Assembly: GCF_003688495.1 (NCBI RefSeq)
Contig: NZ_REFH01000012.1
Span: 1 to 64,000 of the forward strand
Direction: 5' to 3'
Origin: Flavobacterium weaverense
GTDB taxonomy: Bacteria > Bacteroidota > Bacteroidia > Flavobacteriales > Flavobacteriaceae
Length of the DNA: 64,000 bases
Each line of letters begins with the position of its first letter. The stretch's first letter is position 1. Below are positions 8,539-17,506 of the stretch, piece after piece. A program made the translations under genes and the position numbers. Under the pieces are notes generated by a model. The model saw only the letters and a program-made list of their open reading frames with translations. It was not told the origin of the DNA and made no database searches.

Positions 8539-9489
8539 CTATTCATTATTTTCGATTTGTTTGTAAGCATCAATCACTTTTTTGACTAATTTGTGACGAA
8601 CAATATCCTTATCATCTAAGTAAATTATTCCTATTCCTTCGACATCTTTTAGTATTAATAATGCTTCTCTAAGGCCAGAGATAGTTCGTCTAGGCAAATC
8701 TACCTGACCTGGATCACCAGTAATCATAAATTTAGCACTTTTACCCATTCGAGTTAAAAACATTTTCATCTGAGAATGCGTAGTGTTTTGTGCTTCATCT
8801 AAAATCACGAAAGCATTATCCAATGTTCGACCACGCATAAATGCTAGAGGCGCTATTTGAATGACTCCTTTAAGAATGTAATCCTCTAATTTTTCATTTG
8901 GTAACATATCGCGTAATGCATCATACAATGGCTGCATATACGGATCTAATTTTTCTTTCATGTCTCCTGGTAAGAAACCTAGATTCTCTCCTGCTTCAAC
9001 TGCGGGGCGAGTTAAAATAATTCTTTTTACCTGTTTTTCTTTTAAAGCTTTAATAGCCATAGCAACTCCAGTGTACGTTTTACCAGTTCCCGCTGGACCT
9101 ACGGCAAAAACCATGTCGTTCTTTTCCATAGTATCCACGAGTAGTTGCTGATTGGGAGTCATTGCTTTTATAATCTTTCCTCCTACTCCATGCACTAAAA
9201 TTTTATCGTGTCCTTGAAATTTCCTGTCTTCCTGAACATCACCTAAAATAACACGTTCAATTACATTGTTGTCAATATTATTATAACGTGTGAAATGAAG
9301 CATCAAGCGCTGGAACCTATTTTCAAATTCGTCAAGGACTTCCTTTTCGCCAAAAGCTTTTAAAGTTGTTCCCCGAGCGACAATTTTTAGTTTAGGATAA
9401 TATTTTTTTATCGTTTCAAGATGAGTGTCTTGAGCACCCCAAAATTCTTTTGGAGCGATGTCTATGAGCTCAATTATCCTTTCGTTCAA
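8539..9489 (-). CDS. phoH: PhoH family ATPase
   Basis: A 316-residue protein with the PhoH P-loop GPAGTGKTYTGVAM near residue 130, Walker B in FVILDEAQNTTHSQMKMFLTRMG and the TGDPGQVDLP sensor. These are hallmarks of PhoH/PhoH-like ATPases linked to RNA metabolism. The family start MNERIIELIDIAPKEFWG is encoded from TTG at 9487-9489. No in-frame ATG lies upstream, so TTG appears to be the real start codon. It is transcribed alone, divergent from the next gene. Confidence 0.93.
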   Translation of the reverse strand: MNERIIELIDIAPKEFWGAQDTHLETIKKYYPKLKIVARGTTLKAFGEKEVLDEFENRFQRLMLHFTRYNNIDNNVIERVILGDVQEDRKFQGHDKILVHGVGGKIIKAMTPNQQLLVDTMEKNDMVFAVGPAGTGKTYTGVAMAIKALKEKQVKRIILTRPAVEAGENLGFLPGDMKEKLDPYMQPLYDALRDMLPNEKLEDYILKGVIQIAPLAFMRGRTLDNAFVILDEAQNTTHSQMKMFLTRMGKSAKFMITGDPGQVDLPRRTISGLREALLILKDVEGIGIIYLDDKDIVRHKLVKKVIDAYKQIENNE

Positions 9490-9647
9490 ATGAAGTTGTT
9501 TTAAATTAAATTGAATTTAGTAATTATGATATTAATTTGAATTAGTGTTTTGTTTTTTGCTTTTTTGAATTTACTATTATTAGCTTTGCACATCTCAAAT
9601 TTAATAAAATTTAGGATTAAAAAAAACTAATAGTTATAAACAAATTT

Positions 9648-10475
9648 ATGTCAATAATTACTCTAACTACGGATTACGGCTTGAAGGATCACTTTGTGGG
9701 TGCGCTGAAAGGTAAAATTTTATCCGAGTATTCCGAGGCTAAAATTATTGATATTTCACATGAGATAGATCCATTTAATACAGTAGAAGCGAGTTACATT
9801 ATAAGTGCTTCGTATTTAAGTTTTCCAAAAGGTACAGTTCACTTGATTGGAGTCGATATGGAACATAATAAAGAAAACAAGCATATAGTGATGCAATGGA
9901 ACGATCATTATTTTATAGCTGCTGATAATGGTATTTTAAGCATGCTTTCGCAAAAAATTGTGCCCCAAAAGATTGTAGCGATAAACATACATGATCGATT
10001 GCCAAGTGGCTCAGCTGACTTAGATGTTTTTGTAAAAGTTGCCTGCCATTTATCTAAAGGTGGATTAATGAATATCATTGGTAAAGAAATTAATTCCATT
10101 AAAGAAGTTACCACACTAAATGCTGTTGCAGCAGCCGACGGAAATTCGTTAAAAGGAAATGTAATTTACATTGATCATTTTGGGAATGTTATCACTAATA
10201 TTTCTAAAAAACATTTTATCGAAATCGCAAAAGGAAGACCTTACGAAATTGAATTAAAAACAAAGAATATAAAAACTATTTTGCCTAGCTATTCCGCAAT
10301 TGCAACTTCTGAAATTTATCCCATAAAGTCGTATGAAGGAGAAAAATTAGCTATTTTTAATGAAGCAGGTTTTCTCGAAATTGCCATCTTTCGAAGCAAT
10401 CCGGCCACAACAGGTTGCGCTGCAAGTTTACTTGGACTAAATCACAGATCAATAATTAATATCATTTTTAGCTAA
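9648..10475 (+). CDS. SAM hydroxide adenosyltransferase (DUF62 family)
   Basis: A 275-residue protein opening MSIITLTTDYGLKDHFVG, with DISHEIDPF and a C-terminal half carrying YIDHFGNVITNI. This two-domain layout is that of the DUF62/SAM_adeno_trans family, which converts S-adenosylmethionine and hydroxide to adenosine and methionine and is related to fluorinases. It is cytosolic. The gene is followed 69 bp later by a small antibiotic-monooxygenase-like gene, possibly in the same transcript. The family call is secure, but the physiological role is not known from sequence. Confidence 0.9.
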   Translation: MSIITLTTDYGLKDHFVGALKGKILSEYSEAKIIDISHEIDPFNTVEASYIISASYLSFPKGTVHLIGVDMEHNKENKHIVMQWNDHYFIAADNGILSMLSQKIVPQKIVAINIHDRLPSGSADLDVFVKVACHLSKGGLMNIIGKEINSIKEVTTLNAVAAADGNSLKGNVIYIDHFGNVITNISKKHFIEIAKGRPYEIELKTKNIKTILPSYSAIATSEIYPIKSYEGEKLAIFNEAGFLEIAIFRSNPATTGCAASLLGLNHRSIINIIFS

Positions 10476-10544
10476 TTGTTTTCTTTATCATTTTAAATCA
10501 CTAATCGTAAAGTATCCCTTTACGAATTAAAAAATAGCAATCAA

Positions 10545-10841
10545 ATGTTTGTACGAATTGTAAAATTGAGTTTCCACGAAGAAAATATCCCTGCCTTTTT
10601 AGAAAATTTTGAGTTGAATAAGCAAAAAATACGAAATGCGTCTGGAAATCGTTTCTTAGAGTTATTTCAAGACAAGAATAATAAATGTATTTTTTTTACC
10701 TACAGCTATTGGGAAACTGAAGCAGACCTAGAAAATTACAGAAATTCGGAACTTTTTAAAGAAGTTTGGTCATTCACTAAAAAGTTGTTCAATGATAAAC
10801 CAGAAGCTTGGAGTGTTGATAAACTAGCTTCTTTAGAATAA
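10545..10841 (+). CDS. Small ABM-domain protein (putative quinol monooxygenase family)
   Basis: A 98-residue single-domain protein. The N-terminal strand MFVRIVKLSFHEENIPAFL and the central FFTYSYWETEADLENYRNSE fit the dimeric ferredoxin-like antibiotic biosynthesis monooxygenase (ABM) fold. Members include cofactor-free quinol monooxygenases and haem-degrading enzymes. No catalytic residues can be assigned with confidence. It lies between the DUF62 gene and gldF, all on the + strand, and was probably transcribed with one of them. Confidence 0.75.
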   Translation: MFVRIVKLSFHEENIPAFLENFELNKQKIRNASGNRFLELFQDKNNKCIFFTYSYWETEADLENYRNSELFKEVWSFTKKLFNDKPEAWSVDKLASLE

Positions 10842-10949
10842 GACAATAAAGTTTAATTCAAAATCTAAAGATTTAGAAGTTAGAAGACAAAATTTAGAAG
10901 AATCAATTTATAAAGAGGATGTTAGTACGTCATACCTCGCACTGATAAT

Positions 10950-11675
10950 ATGAAATCAATAGTCTTAAGAGAGATTAAGTCGTTTTTTGGTTCGCCAATT
11001 GGATACTTAGTAATCGCCATTTTTCTAATTATTAATGGCCTATTCCTATGGGTTTTTGAAGGGGAATATAATATTTTGAAAACTGGTTTCGCTGACATGA
11101 CTCCGTTTTTTACGCTTGCTCCATGGATATTACTATTTTTAATTCCTGCTGTAACCATGCGCAGTTTTTCGGATGAAAAAAAACAAGGAACTTTAGAATT
11201 ATTATTAACTAAGCCCTTAAGCATCTGGCAAATAGTAAATGGCAAATTTATTGGCGCTCTATTGCTTATCTTAATGGCAATCATTCCAACATTCATATAT
11301 GTTTGGGTGATTTCGAGCTTAGGAATGCCAGAAGGCAATATTGATATGGGTAGCACAATAGGTTCTTATTTTGGATTACTATTTCTTATTTCAAGTTATT
11401 CAGCAATTGGAATATTTACTTCTACTCTTTCTGAAAACCAAATAGTTGCATTCATCATTGCTGTTTTTTTATGCTTTTTTCTTTATTTTGGATTCGAAGG
11501 TTCAGGGACAGTTTTTCCAACGATTTCAAATTTTATAGCTTCATTAGGAATGCAAGATCATTATAAAAGCATGAGTCGAGGCGTCCTAGATACAAGAGAT
11601 ATTATTTATTTTTCAAGTGTAAGTGTAGCATTTCTTTCTTTTACGGTTTTTAATCTTAAATCATTTAAATCGTAA
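10950..11675 (+). CDS. gldF: Gliding motility ABC transporter permease GldF
   Basis: A 241-residue ABC-2 type integral membrane protein with about six hydrophobic segments, starting MKSIVLREIKSFFGSPIGYL, and the loop SDEKKQGTLELLLTKPLS characteristic of this family. In Flavobacterium johnsoniae, GldF forms an ABC transporter with GldG and the ATPase GldA that is needed for gliding. Its stop codon overlaps the gldG start by one base (TAATG), which indicates translational coupling. No gldA is in this window. Confidence 0.93.
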   Translation: MKSIVLREIKSFFGSPIGYLVIAIFLIINGLFLWVFEGEYNILKTGFADMTPFFTLAPWILLFLIPAVTMRSFSDEKKQGTLELLLTKPLSIWQIVNGKFIGALLLILMAIIPTFIYVWVISSLGMPEGNIDMGSTIGSYFGLLFLISSYSAIGIFTSTLSENQIVAFIIAVFLCFFLYFGFEGSGTVFPTISNFIASLGMQDHYKSMSRGVLDTRDIIYFSSVSVAFLSFTVFNLKSFKS

Positions 11676-13360
11676 TGAAAACAGCTAAAAAGAATAACCT
11701 GAAATCAGTTGCGATTATTATCGTTGCTTTGTTACTTATCAATGCAGTGGGAAGTTCGTTCTTCCATCGTTTTGACTTAACAAACGATAAGCGATACACA
11801 CTTTCCACAACATCTTTAAATATTATCGAACAAGTAGAAAATCCTTTGTTTATCAAAGTATATATGCAAGGTAATTTACCTGCTGAGTTTAAGCGCTTAC
11901 AGCAAGAAACGAAGCAATTATTAGAGGAATTTCAAGCGTACAATAAAAATATAATTTTCGAATTTGTAGATCCATTGGAAAACAAAGACGAAAGCATGGA
12001 CCAAATTAAAGAGTTATATCGCAAAGGCCTTACTCCTATTAATATTACAGTTGATGACAAAGGAAAACAGTCTCAAGAGATGGTTTTTCCTTGGGCAATT
12101 GCCATTTATAACAATAAAGAGGTAAATATTCCATTGCTTAAAAACATTATGGGCGCTTCCACTACTCAAAAAGTAATTGGTTCTGTGCAGCATCTGGAAT
12201 ACTCTATTGCAGATGGTTTGAATAAAATTACTAAAGCAAAACAAAAAAAGATAGCAGTTTTAAAGGGAAATGGAGAGTTGCAGGATATTTTGATGGCTAA
12301 ATTTCTTTTGCAAGTTCGCGAGAGTTATCACATTGGACCTTTTACTTTAGATTCAGTTGCTAAAAACCCTATTGGAAGTTTAGAGGCATTACAAAAGTAT
12401 GACCTTGCTGTAATTGCTAAACCAACGGAACCTTTTTCGGATGAAGAAAAGCAAGTGCTCGATCAATATATTATCAACGGCGGCAAAACTTTGTGGTTAA
12501 TTGACCAAGTTTCTGCAGAGATGGATAGTTTATACAATCCTTCTGGAATTACTTTAGCATATCCTCGTGATTTGAATTTAAATGACATGTTTTTTAAGTA
12601 TGGAATCAGAATTAATCCTGACATTATCAAAGATGAGCAAGGAAGCCCTATAAAATTAGCAACTGGAGAGCAAGGAAGTGGAACTCAATATCAGCAATTT
12701 AATTGGAAATTTGCACCGCAAGTATATCCAAATAGTAATCATCCAATTGTGAAAAGCTTAGGAGGAATTAAATTTGATTTTGCCAATGCTATTGACACTT
12801 TAAAGAATGGTATTAAAAAAACTATTTTATTACAATCTTCACCTTATTCGAAAAGAATAGGAACTCCTACAGAGATCAATTTAAGTAATGTAACGGAAGA
12901 AACCACACCTGAAGACTATTTAAATAAAGGTAATATTCCACTTTCTGTTTTATTGGAAGGTAAATTCCATTCTATGTATGAAAATAGAGTTTTACCATTC
13001 GAACAAAAAACTTTTAAACCTGAAGGAATAACGAACAAAATGATTGTCATTGCAGATGGTGATTTAATAAGAAATCAGTTAGATAAGAACTTTCAGCCTG
13101 TGGAACTAGGTTACGATCAAAGATCTGGGAATTTATATGATAATAAAGACTTTCTAATTAATTGCGTCAATTATTTGCTAGATGACAGTGGACTTATTAA
13201 CATTCGAAGCAAGGATTTAGACTTGGCTTTGCTTGATAAAGAAAAGGTTTACCAAAATTATACGAGAACACAATTCATAACTATCGGACTACCAATAGTC
13301 ATTTTAGCACTTTTTGGAGTTGTTTTTACTTTTCTTCGTAAGAGAAAATATAGTAAATAG
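11675..13360 (+). CDS. gldG: Gliding motility ABC transporter auxiliary protein GldG
   Basis: A 561-residue protein with one N-terminal membrane segment (about residues 10-30), a large extracytoplasmic ABC-type uncharacterised transport domain including DLTNDKRYTLS and VLKGNGELQD, and a C-terminal membrane anchor before FLRKRKYSK. This two-anchor layout is that of GldG, partner of GldF and GldA. It is translationally coupled to gldF. The downstream dnaN gene has its own -7 box, so the operon probably ends here. Confidence 0.93.
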   Translation: MKTAKKNNLKSVAIIIVALLLINAVGSSFFHRFDLTNDKRYTLSTTSLNIIEQVENPLFIKVYMQGNLPAEFKRLQQETKQLLEEFQAYNKNIIFEFVDPLENKDESMDQIKELYRKGLTPINITVDDKGKQSQEMVFPWAIAIYNNKEVNIPLLKNIMGASTTQKVIGSVQHLEYSIADGLNKITKAKQKKIAVLKGNGELQDILMAKFLLQVRESYHIGPFTLDSVAKNPIGSLEALQKYDLAVIAKPTEPFSDEEKQVLDQYIINGGKTLWLIDQVSAEMDSLYNPSGITLAYPRDLNLNDMFFKYGIRINPDIIKDEQGSPIKLATGEQGSGTQYQQFNWKFAPQVYPNSNHPIVKSLGGIKFDFANAIDTLKNGIKKTILLQSSPYSKRIGTPTEINLSNVTEETTPEDYLNKGNIPLSVLLEGKFHSMYENRVLPFEQKTFKPEGITNKMIVIADGDLIRNQLDKNFQPVELGYDQRSGNLYDNKDFLINCVNYLLDDSGLINIRSKDLDLALLDKEKVYQNYTRTQFITIGLPIVILALFGVVFTFLRKRKYSK

Positions 13361-13399
13361 ATGTTAATAAAAAAGTTTCCAAACTAGGATAGTTTACGA

Positions 13400-13407
13400 T
13401 ATATTTG
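13400..13407 (+). promoter_or_regulatory. -7 box (TATATTTG) of dnaN
   Basis: An exact TAnnTTTG match 57 nt before the dnaN ATG. I see no TTG at the ideal distance, so it is only a probable promoter. Confidence 0.45.
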
Positions 13408-13463
13408 TAAAATGTATCGTACTTAGAATTTAAATAAATACGTTAAAAAATAAAACAAAACAG

Positions 13464-14582
13464 ATGAAATTTATAATATCAAGTTCGTACTTATTAAAGC
13501 AATTGCAAGTATTAGGTAACGTTATCAACAGTAGTAATACTTTACCTATTCTAGATAACTTTTTATTTGAATTAGACCATAGTGTATTAACAGTTTCAGC
13601 TTCTGACTTGGAGACTACAATGTCTGCAACTTTAAGTATTGATTCTGAAAGCAAAGGAAGTGTTGCTGTACCTGCAAAATTACTTTTGGAAATCCTTAAA
13701 ACTTTTCCGGAGCAACCATTAACATTCACTGTTGAAGAAAATAGTACAATTGAAATTAGTTCTAATTCTGGTAAATATGCTTTAGCATACGCTCCTGGAG
13801 ATGAATTTCCAAAGTCGGTTAATCTAGACGATCCATCTGTAACACTTGTTCCTGCTGAAGTGTTAGCAACAGCAATAAGCAAAACTATTTTTGCCGCTGG
13901 AAATGATGATTTACGTCCAGTTATGTCTGGAGTTTTCTTCCAGTTTTCACCACAAGGATTAATTTTTGTAGCAACTGATGCTCATAAATTAGTAAAATAT
14001 GCTAGAACTGATGTTACTGCATCTCAAGTGGCTGATTTTATTATGCCAAAAAAACCATTAAATATTTTAAAGAATATTCTTGGAACTTCTGATGCGGAAG
14101 TAAAAATCGAATATAACGATTCGAATGCTACTTTTTCTTTTGACAATTACATTTTAATGTGTCGTTTAATTGACGGTAAATATCCAAATTACGAAGCAGT
14201 TATTCCAAAGGAAAATCCGAATAAATTAATGATTGACCGTTCTCAATTTTTGAGTTCAGTACGACGTGTAGCTATCTTTTCGAACAAGACAACACACCAA
14301 ATTCGATTAAAAATTGCTGGTGCTGAATTGAATGTTTCTGCTGAAGATATTGATTATTCAAATAAAGCTGAAGAAAGATTGACTTGTGATTATCAAGGTG
14401 ATGATATGCAAATAGGTTATAATTCTCGTTTTCTTACGGAAATGTTGACTAACTTGCAGTCTGATATGATCATGCTAGAAATGTCTTTACCAAACAGAGC
14501 TGGAATTCTAACTCCTGTTGATGGTTTAGAAGAAGGTGAAACAGTTACTATGCTTGTAATGCCAGTAATGTTAAATAGCTAA
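13464..14582 (+). CDS. dnaN: DNA polymerase III beta subunit (sliding clamp)
   Basis: A 372-residue protein, full length, with the three repeated clamp domains. The opening MKFIISSSYLLKQLQVLGNV, the middle RPVMSGVFF and the C-terminal MLVMPVMLNS are typical of DnaN. It is the ring-shaped processivity factor that holds Pol III on DNA. dnaA and recF are not adjacent; placement behind gldFG means it does not mark a classical origin region. A strong terminator follows. Confidence 0.96.
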   Translation: MKFIISSSYLLKQLQVLGNVINSSNTLPILDNFLFELDHSVLTVSASDLETTMSATLSIDSESKGSVAVPAKLLLEILKTFPEQPLTFTVEENSTIEISSNSGKYALAYAPGDEFPKSVNLDDPSVTLVPAEVLATAISKTIFAAGNDDLRPVMSGVFFQFSPQGLIFVATDAHKLVKYARTDVTASQVADFIMPKKPLNILKNILGTSDAEVKIEYNDSNATFSFDNYILMCRLIDGKYPNYEAVIPKENPNKLMIDRSQFLSSVRRVAIFSNKTTHQIRLKIAGAELNVSAEDIDYSNKAEERLTCDYQGDDMQIGYNSRFLTEMLTNLQSDMIMLEMSLPNRAGILTPVDGLEEGETVTMLVMPVMLNS

Positions 14583-14634
14583 TAAAAATTTCAAGCTATC
14601 AAAATACGCTATTAACCAAACCATTTTTATATTT

Positions 14635-14669
14635 AAAAAATCCGTTTCGATTTCTCGAAACGGATTTTT
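14635..14669 (+). terminator. dnaN terminator
   Basis: The perfect 10-bp stem TCCGTTTCGA (14641-14650) with TCGAAACGGA (14655-14664) is extended by the A-run before it and the T-run after it. Confidence 0.88.
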
Positions 14670-14699
14670 GCTTTTATTACTTTTAAGTTTAAAGGTATT

Positions 14700-15410
14700 T
14701 TGTTAGTATAAGTAAAATTTTTTTTTTACTTGTAGTTGTCGCGCTGGAAGCGTCTCGATTAAGTTGCTCAAAATTGTAGGGACGCTTACAGCGTGACAAG
14801 TTTATTAAATAAAGTTGTGATGGATACTATTATTACTTAATAGAGACCTCAATAAAGTTGATCAATAGTGGCGAGACGCTTCTTGCGTGATAAAACGAGT
14901 AGTTAGTTAAGTCAAAACACACTTTAATTTGGAGATTAGTCATTATCGTAGTGAGGAATAAAAAATAGAATTTTTTCTATTAATTGTCACGCTGGAAGCG
15001 TCTCAATTAAGTTGCTCAAGTATTGTAGGAATGCATCCAGCTTGAAAAAAAGGAATAAATAAAATTATGATGAGTACTATTATTAATCAATATTCTTCTT
15101 TATTAAGTTGGTCAATTATGGTCAGACGCTTCAATTATGACAAAATGAGCAGGTTGTTAAGTAAAACGTTCTTAAAAATGGAGGTTAGTAATTAACGTCC
15201 TAAGGAATAACAAATACTTTTTTCACCTTATAGTTGTCACGCTGGAAGCGTCTCAATTAAGTTGCTCAAGTATTGTAGGGATGCTTCCAGCGTGACAAAT
15301 GGAATAATTAAAATTGTGATTTTTATAATAAGTAATCAGCAGTAATCTCCATTAATTTTCGCATTATTATTGAGAAGCTTCCAGCGTGACAAAAGGAATA
15401 AATACAGTTC
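14700..15410. repeat. Tandem 248-250 bp repeat, about 2.7 copies, with inverted arms
   Basis: The anchor TTGTC(A/G)CGCTGGAAGCGTCT begins at 14736, 14984 and 15234, giving periods of 248 and 250 bp. Each unit repeats the order: anchor, AAGTTGCTCAA, then a rightward inverted arm. In unit 3 the arms are perfect: TTGTCACGCTGGAAGC (15234-15249) and its complement at 15283-15298, which recurs at 15377-15392. Unit 1 has arm-like GAGACGCTTCTTGCGTGATA near 14873. No protein-coding gene is visible. It may be a miniature inverted-repeat element that duplicated in tandem. Confidence 0.8.
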
Positions 15411-15514
15411 TATAGTAAATATGTTACTTGTTAATCTTCGGGATAATGTTATTCAATATTTCCGAGAAAGTAATAACACGTTAAAATATGTGGATTGTAG
15501 TTTTAAAAAAAAAT

Positions 15515-17287
15515 CTAAATCACTCCCATTTTTTTCATTAGAAATGAAGCACTTCTATTTTTGCAAATTCCGTTGCGTAATCTATAGTCGAAGTGTAACT
15601 CATTATCAATAATTTCGACTTCAAAACACTTGTTAGTTAATGTATTTGGGTAATCATTAGTTGTTAAGCAAACTTCGATATCGTGAGTTGCAATTGCTCC
15701 AATAGCTTTTTTAGCAATTATTTTTTTCACTACTTCAATAGTTCCATTTCGTTTATCATCTGAGTTTGTTCCTCTTAATATTTCGTCTAATAGAACAAAT
15801 GCAGGTTGCTGTTCCAACTCGTCCATAATTTGCTTTAAGCGTTTAATTTCAGCAAAGAAGTAGGATTCGCTATCAGACAACGAGTCAGATAAACGCATTG
15901 AAACCAATACAGGTAGTGGATGAACATTTGCACGACTGGCACATACTGGAGCTCCCATTCCTGTTAAAACCATATTGATTCCTAAACTTCTCAAAAAAGT
16001 ACTTTTTCCAGACATATTAGAACCAGTTAAAATCATAAAAGATTCTGGGTGAAACGTAACGCCATTTCCTACTCTACTATTCTCATTCAATAAAGGATGA
16101 CTTAAATTATCAAAATCTATTTCGAAATTGCTATTCAATGTTGGATAAACAAAACTTGGGTTATTATAAGCTAGATTCGCAATGCTATTCATCATTTCAA
16201 ATTCTCCAATAACTTCCATCCATTCACTTAATGCTTCGGCGTGATCTGTCTTCCATTTTACCAAAGACTTAAAAACATGTAAATTAAATAGAAAGGTTCC
16301 ATTAAAAAGTACCGCTGTAATTAAGTTGCCAATAGTGTCCATATTTGAAAACAAACCCGACAGTTGCTTGAAGTGGACACTTGCGTTTTCTTTTTTAAAG
16401 GTTAATTTTTGCTGCAAACTAATTAGCTTCTCTGAAACGAAATTTTCTTCCTCAATCTTTCTAAGCAACATACTGTACTGATGAATCGTTTTGTCAATAT
16501 TAGAAGAATTAGCAATTTCAGCTTGAATTCTTTTCATAAACATACCCAAAACTACTAAGTTCAAAACGAATAAGTAAGAAAGTACAGAGGCAAAGATTGT
16601 ATTAGAAGTAACTAAATATGCAATTAAAGTAAGTAAAAAAAGAATTGGTGAAAAGTAGGATATAAAAACTATAAACTTAGACAAAGGCTTACTATTAAAA
16701 ACACTCCATTTCAATAGCGTTTCGTAATTAGATTTACTATCATCGCTTACTTTGGCGAAAGCTAAAAATTCCTGACGCCAATCTAATTTCTCAGTAAGCT
16801 CTTTAACTGCATTATGATTTTTAATAATATCTTCGTGTGACGACGCTATTAAAAGCTGTTCTGCCAGAGTTTTTTTACCAATAAAAGTAGCGGTACGATT
16901 CATATTTTGAAATAATGAATGTTCACCGAAGATATCTAGATCATAAGCATACGGATGCTGAAAATCGTTGAACTCAATTCCGTTTTCAAAAGGGATTTTC
17001 TTTTTTTCAAGATAGATCAGCTCATCCTCGTTAATTTTTAACAAGGCTTGTATAATTTGCCTTTTTACAAGTAATTTGGAATGAACTCTCATTAGAACAA
17101 TAAATGCTACGAAAAGCAAAATAGAAGCAATTACATATAAGATGTCATTAGTTTTAACAAAATAATATATTGAAACAAAAAAAAGTACAATAGAGATAAG
17201 CCTTAAAAAACTTATACTATTGTACTTTTTATTAATTGAATTCAATTGAACTAAATAATCTTCTTTTTTTGTTTTGTAAATTTCCAT
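15515..17287 (-). CDS. Membrane-anchored MutS-like ATPase
   Basis: A 590-residue protein whose C-terminal third is a MutS ATPase: Walker A in LTGSNMSGKSTF near residue 425, Walker B in VLLDEILRGTNSDDK near 500, then the IATHDIEVC switch. The N-terminal half has about four hydrophobic segments in two pairs (around residues 25-70 and 205-265). There is no mismatch-recognition domain with the Phe-x-Glu motif. It is therefore not MutS itself but the Bacteroidota MutS-like family often annotated as a mismatch repair protein; its real role is unknown. The ATG at 17287 is chosen because the TTG at 17338 overlaps the promoter. Confidence 0.85.
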   Translation of the reverse strand: MEIYKTKKEDYLVQLNSINKKYNSISFLRLISIVLFFVSIYYFVKTNDILYVIASILLFVAFIVLMRVHSKLLVKRQIIQALLKINEDELIYLEKKKIPFENGIEFNDFQHPYAYDLDIFGEHSLFQNMNRTATFIGKKTLAEQLLIASSHEDIIKNHNAVKELTEKLDWRQEFLAFAKVSDDSKSNYETLLKWSVFNSKPLSKFIVFISYFSPILFLLTLIAYLVTSNTIFASVLSYLFVLNLVVLGMFMKRIQAEIANSSNIDKTIHQYSMLLRKIEEENFVSEKLISLQQKLTFKKENASVHFKQLSGLFSNMDTIGNLITAVLFNGTFLFNLHVFKSLVKWKTDHAEALSEWMEVIGEFEMMNSIANLAYNNPSFVYPTLNSNFEIDFDNLSHPLLNENSRVGNGVTFHPESFMILTGSNMSGKSTFLRSLGINMVLTGMGAPVCASRANVHPLPVLVSMRLSDSLSDSESYFFAEIKRLKQIMDELEQQPAFVLLDEILRGTNSDDKRNGTIEVVKKIIAKKAIGAIATHDIEVCLTTNDYPNTLTNKCFEVEIIDNELHFDYRLRNGICKNRSASFLMKKMGVI

Positions 17288-17306
17288 TGCTATTGTTAAT
17301 GACTTA

Positions 17307-17338
17307 CAAATATAATCAAATTCAAAAGTCAATGGCAA
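17307..17338 (-). promoter_or_regulatory. Canonical promoter of the MutS-like gene
   Basis: On the minus strand, TTG at 17338-17336 is followed after 21 bp by TATATTTG (17314-17307). This matches the Bacteroidota consensus TTG-N17-23-TAnnTTTG and lies 20 nt before the chosen ATG. Confidence 0.7.
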
Positions 17339-17506
17339 CGGAAAAATTCAAATTTAATACTTAATAAAGATTTCGATTGTAATAATTCTAAAACTAATTA
17401 GGAGGAATAGGTATAGTACTAAACATCCTCTAAATCAACGTAATTTTAAAAATTGCACCGTCTATTAATTCGAAAACGTTAATAGAAAATTATATTAGAA
17501 TAAGTA

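Noticed and set aside
13430..13882. A 150-codon open frame antisense to dnaN
   Set aside because: It lies wholly over dnaN and its promoter and matches no family.
14736..15392. The 248-250 bp repeats as a possible CRISPR array
   Set aside because: The unit is far too long, spacers are not unique, and there are no cas genes in the window.
15370..15612. An 80-codon open frame between the tandem repeat and the MutS-like gene
   Set aside because: It starts inside the repeat, runs over the 3' end of the MutS-like gene on the other strand and has no protein-like composition.
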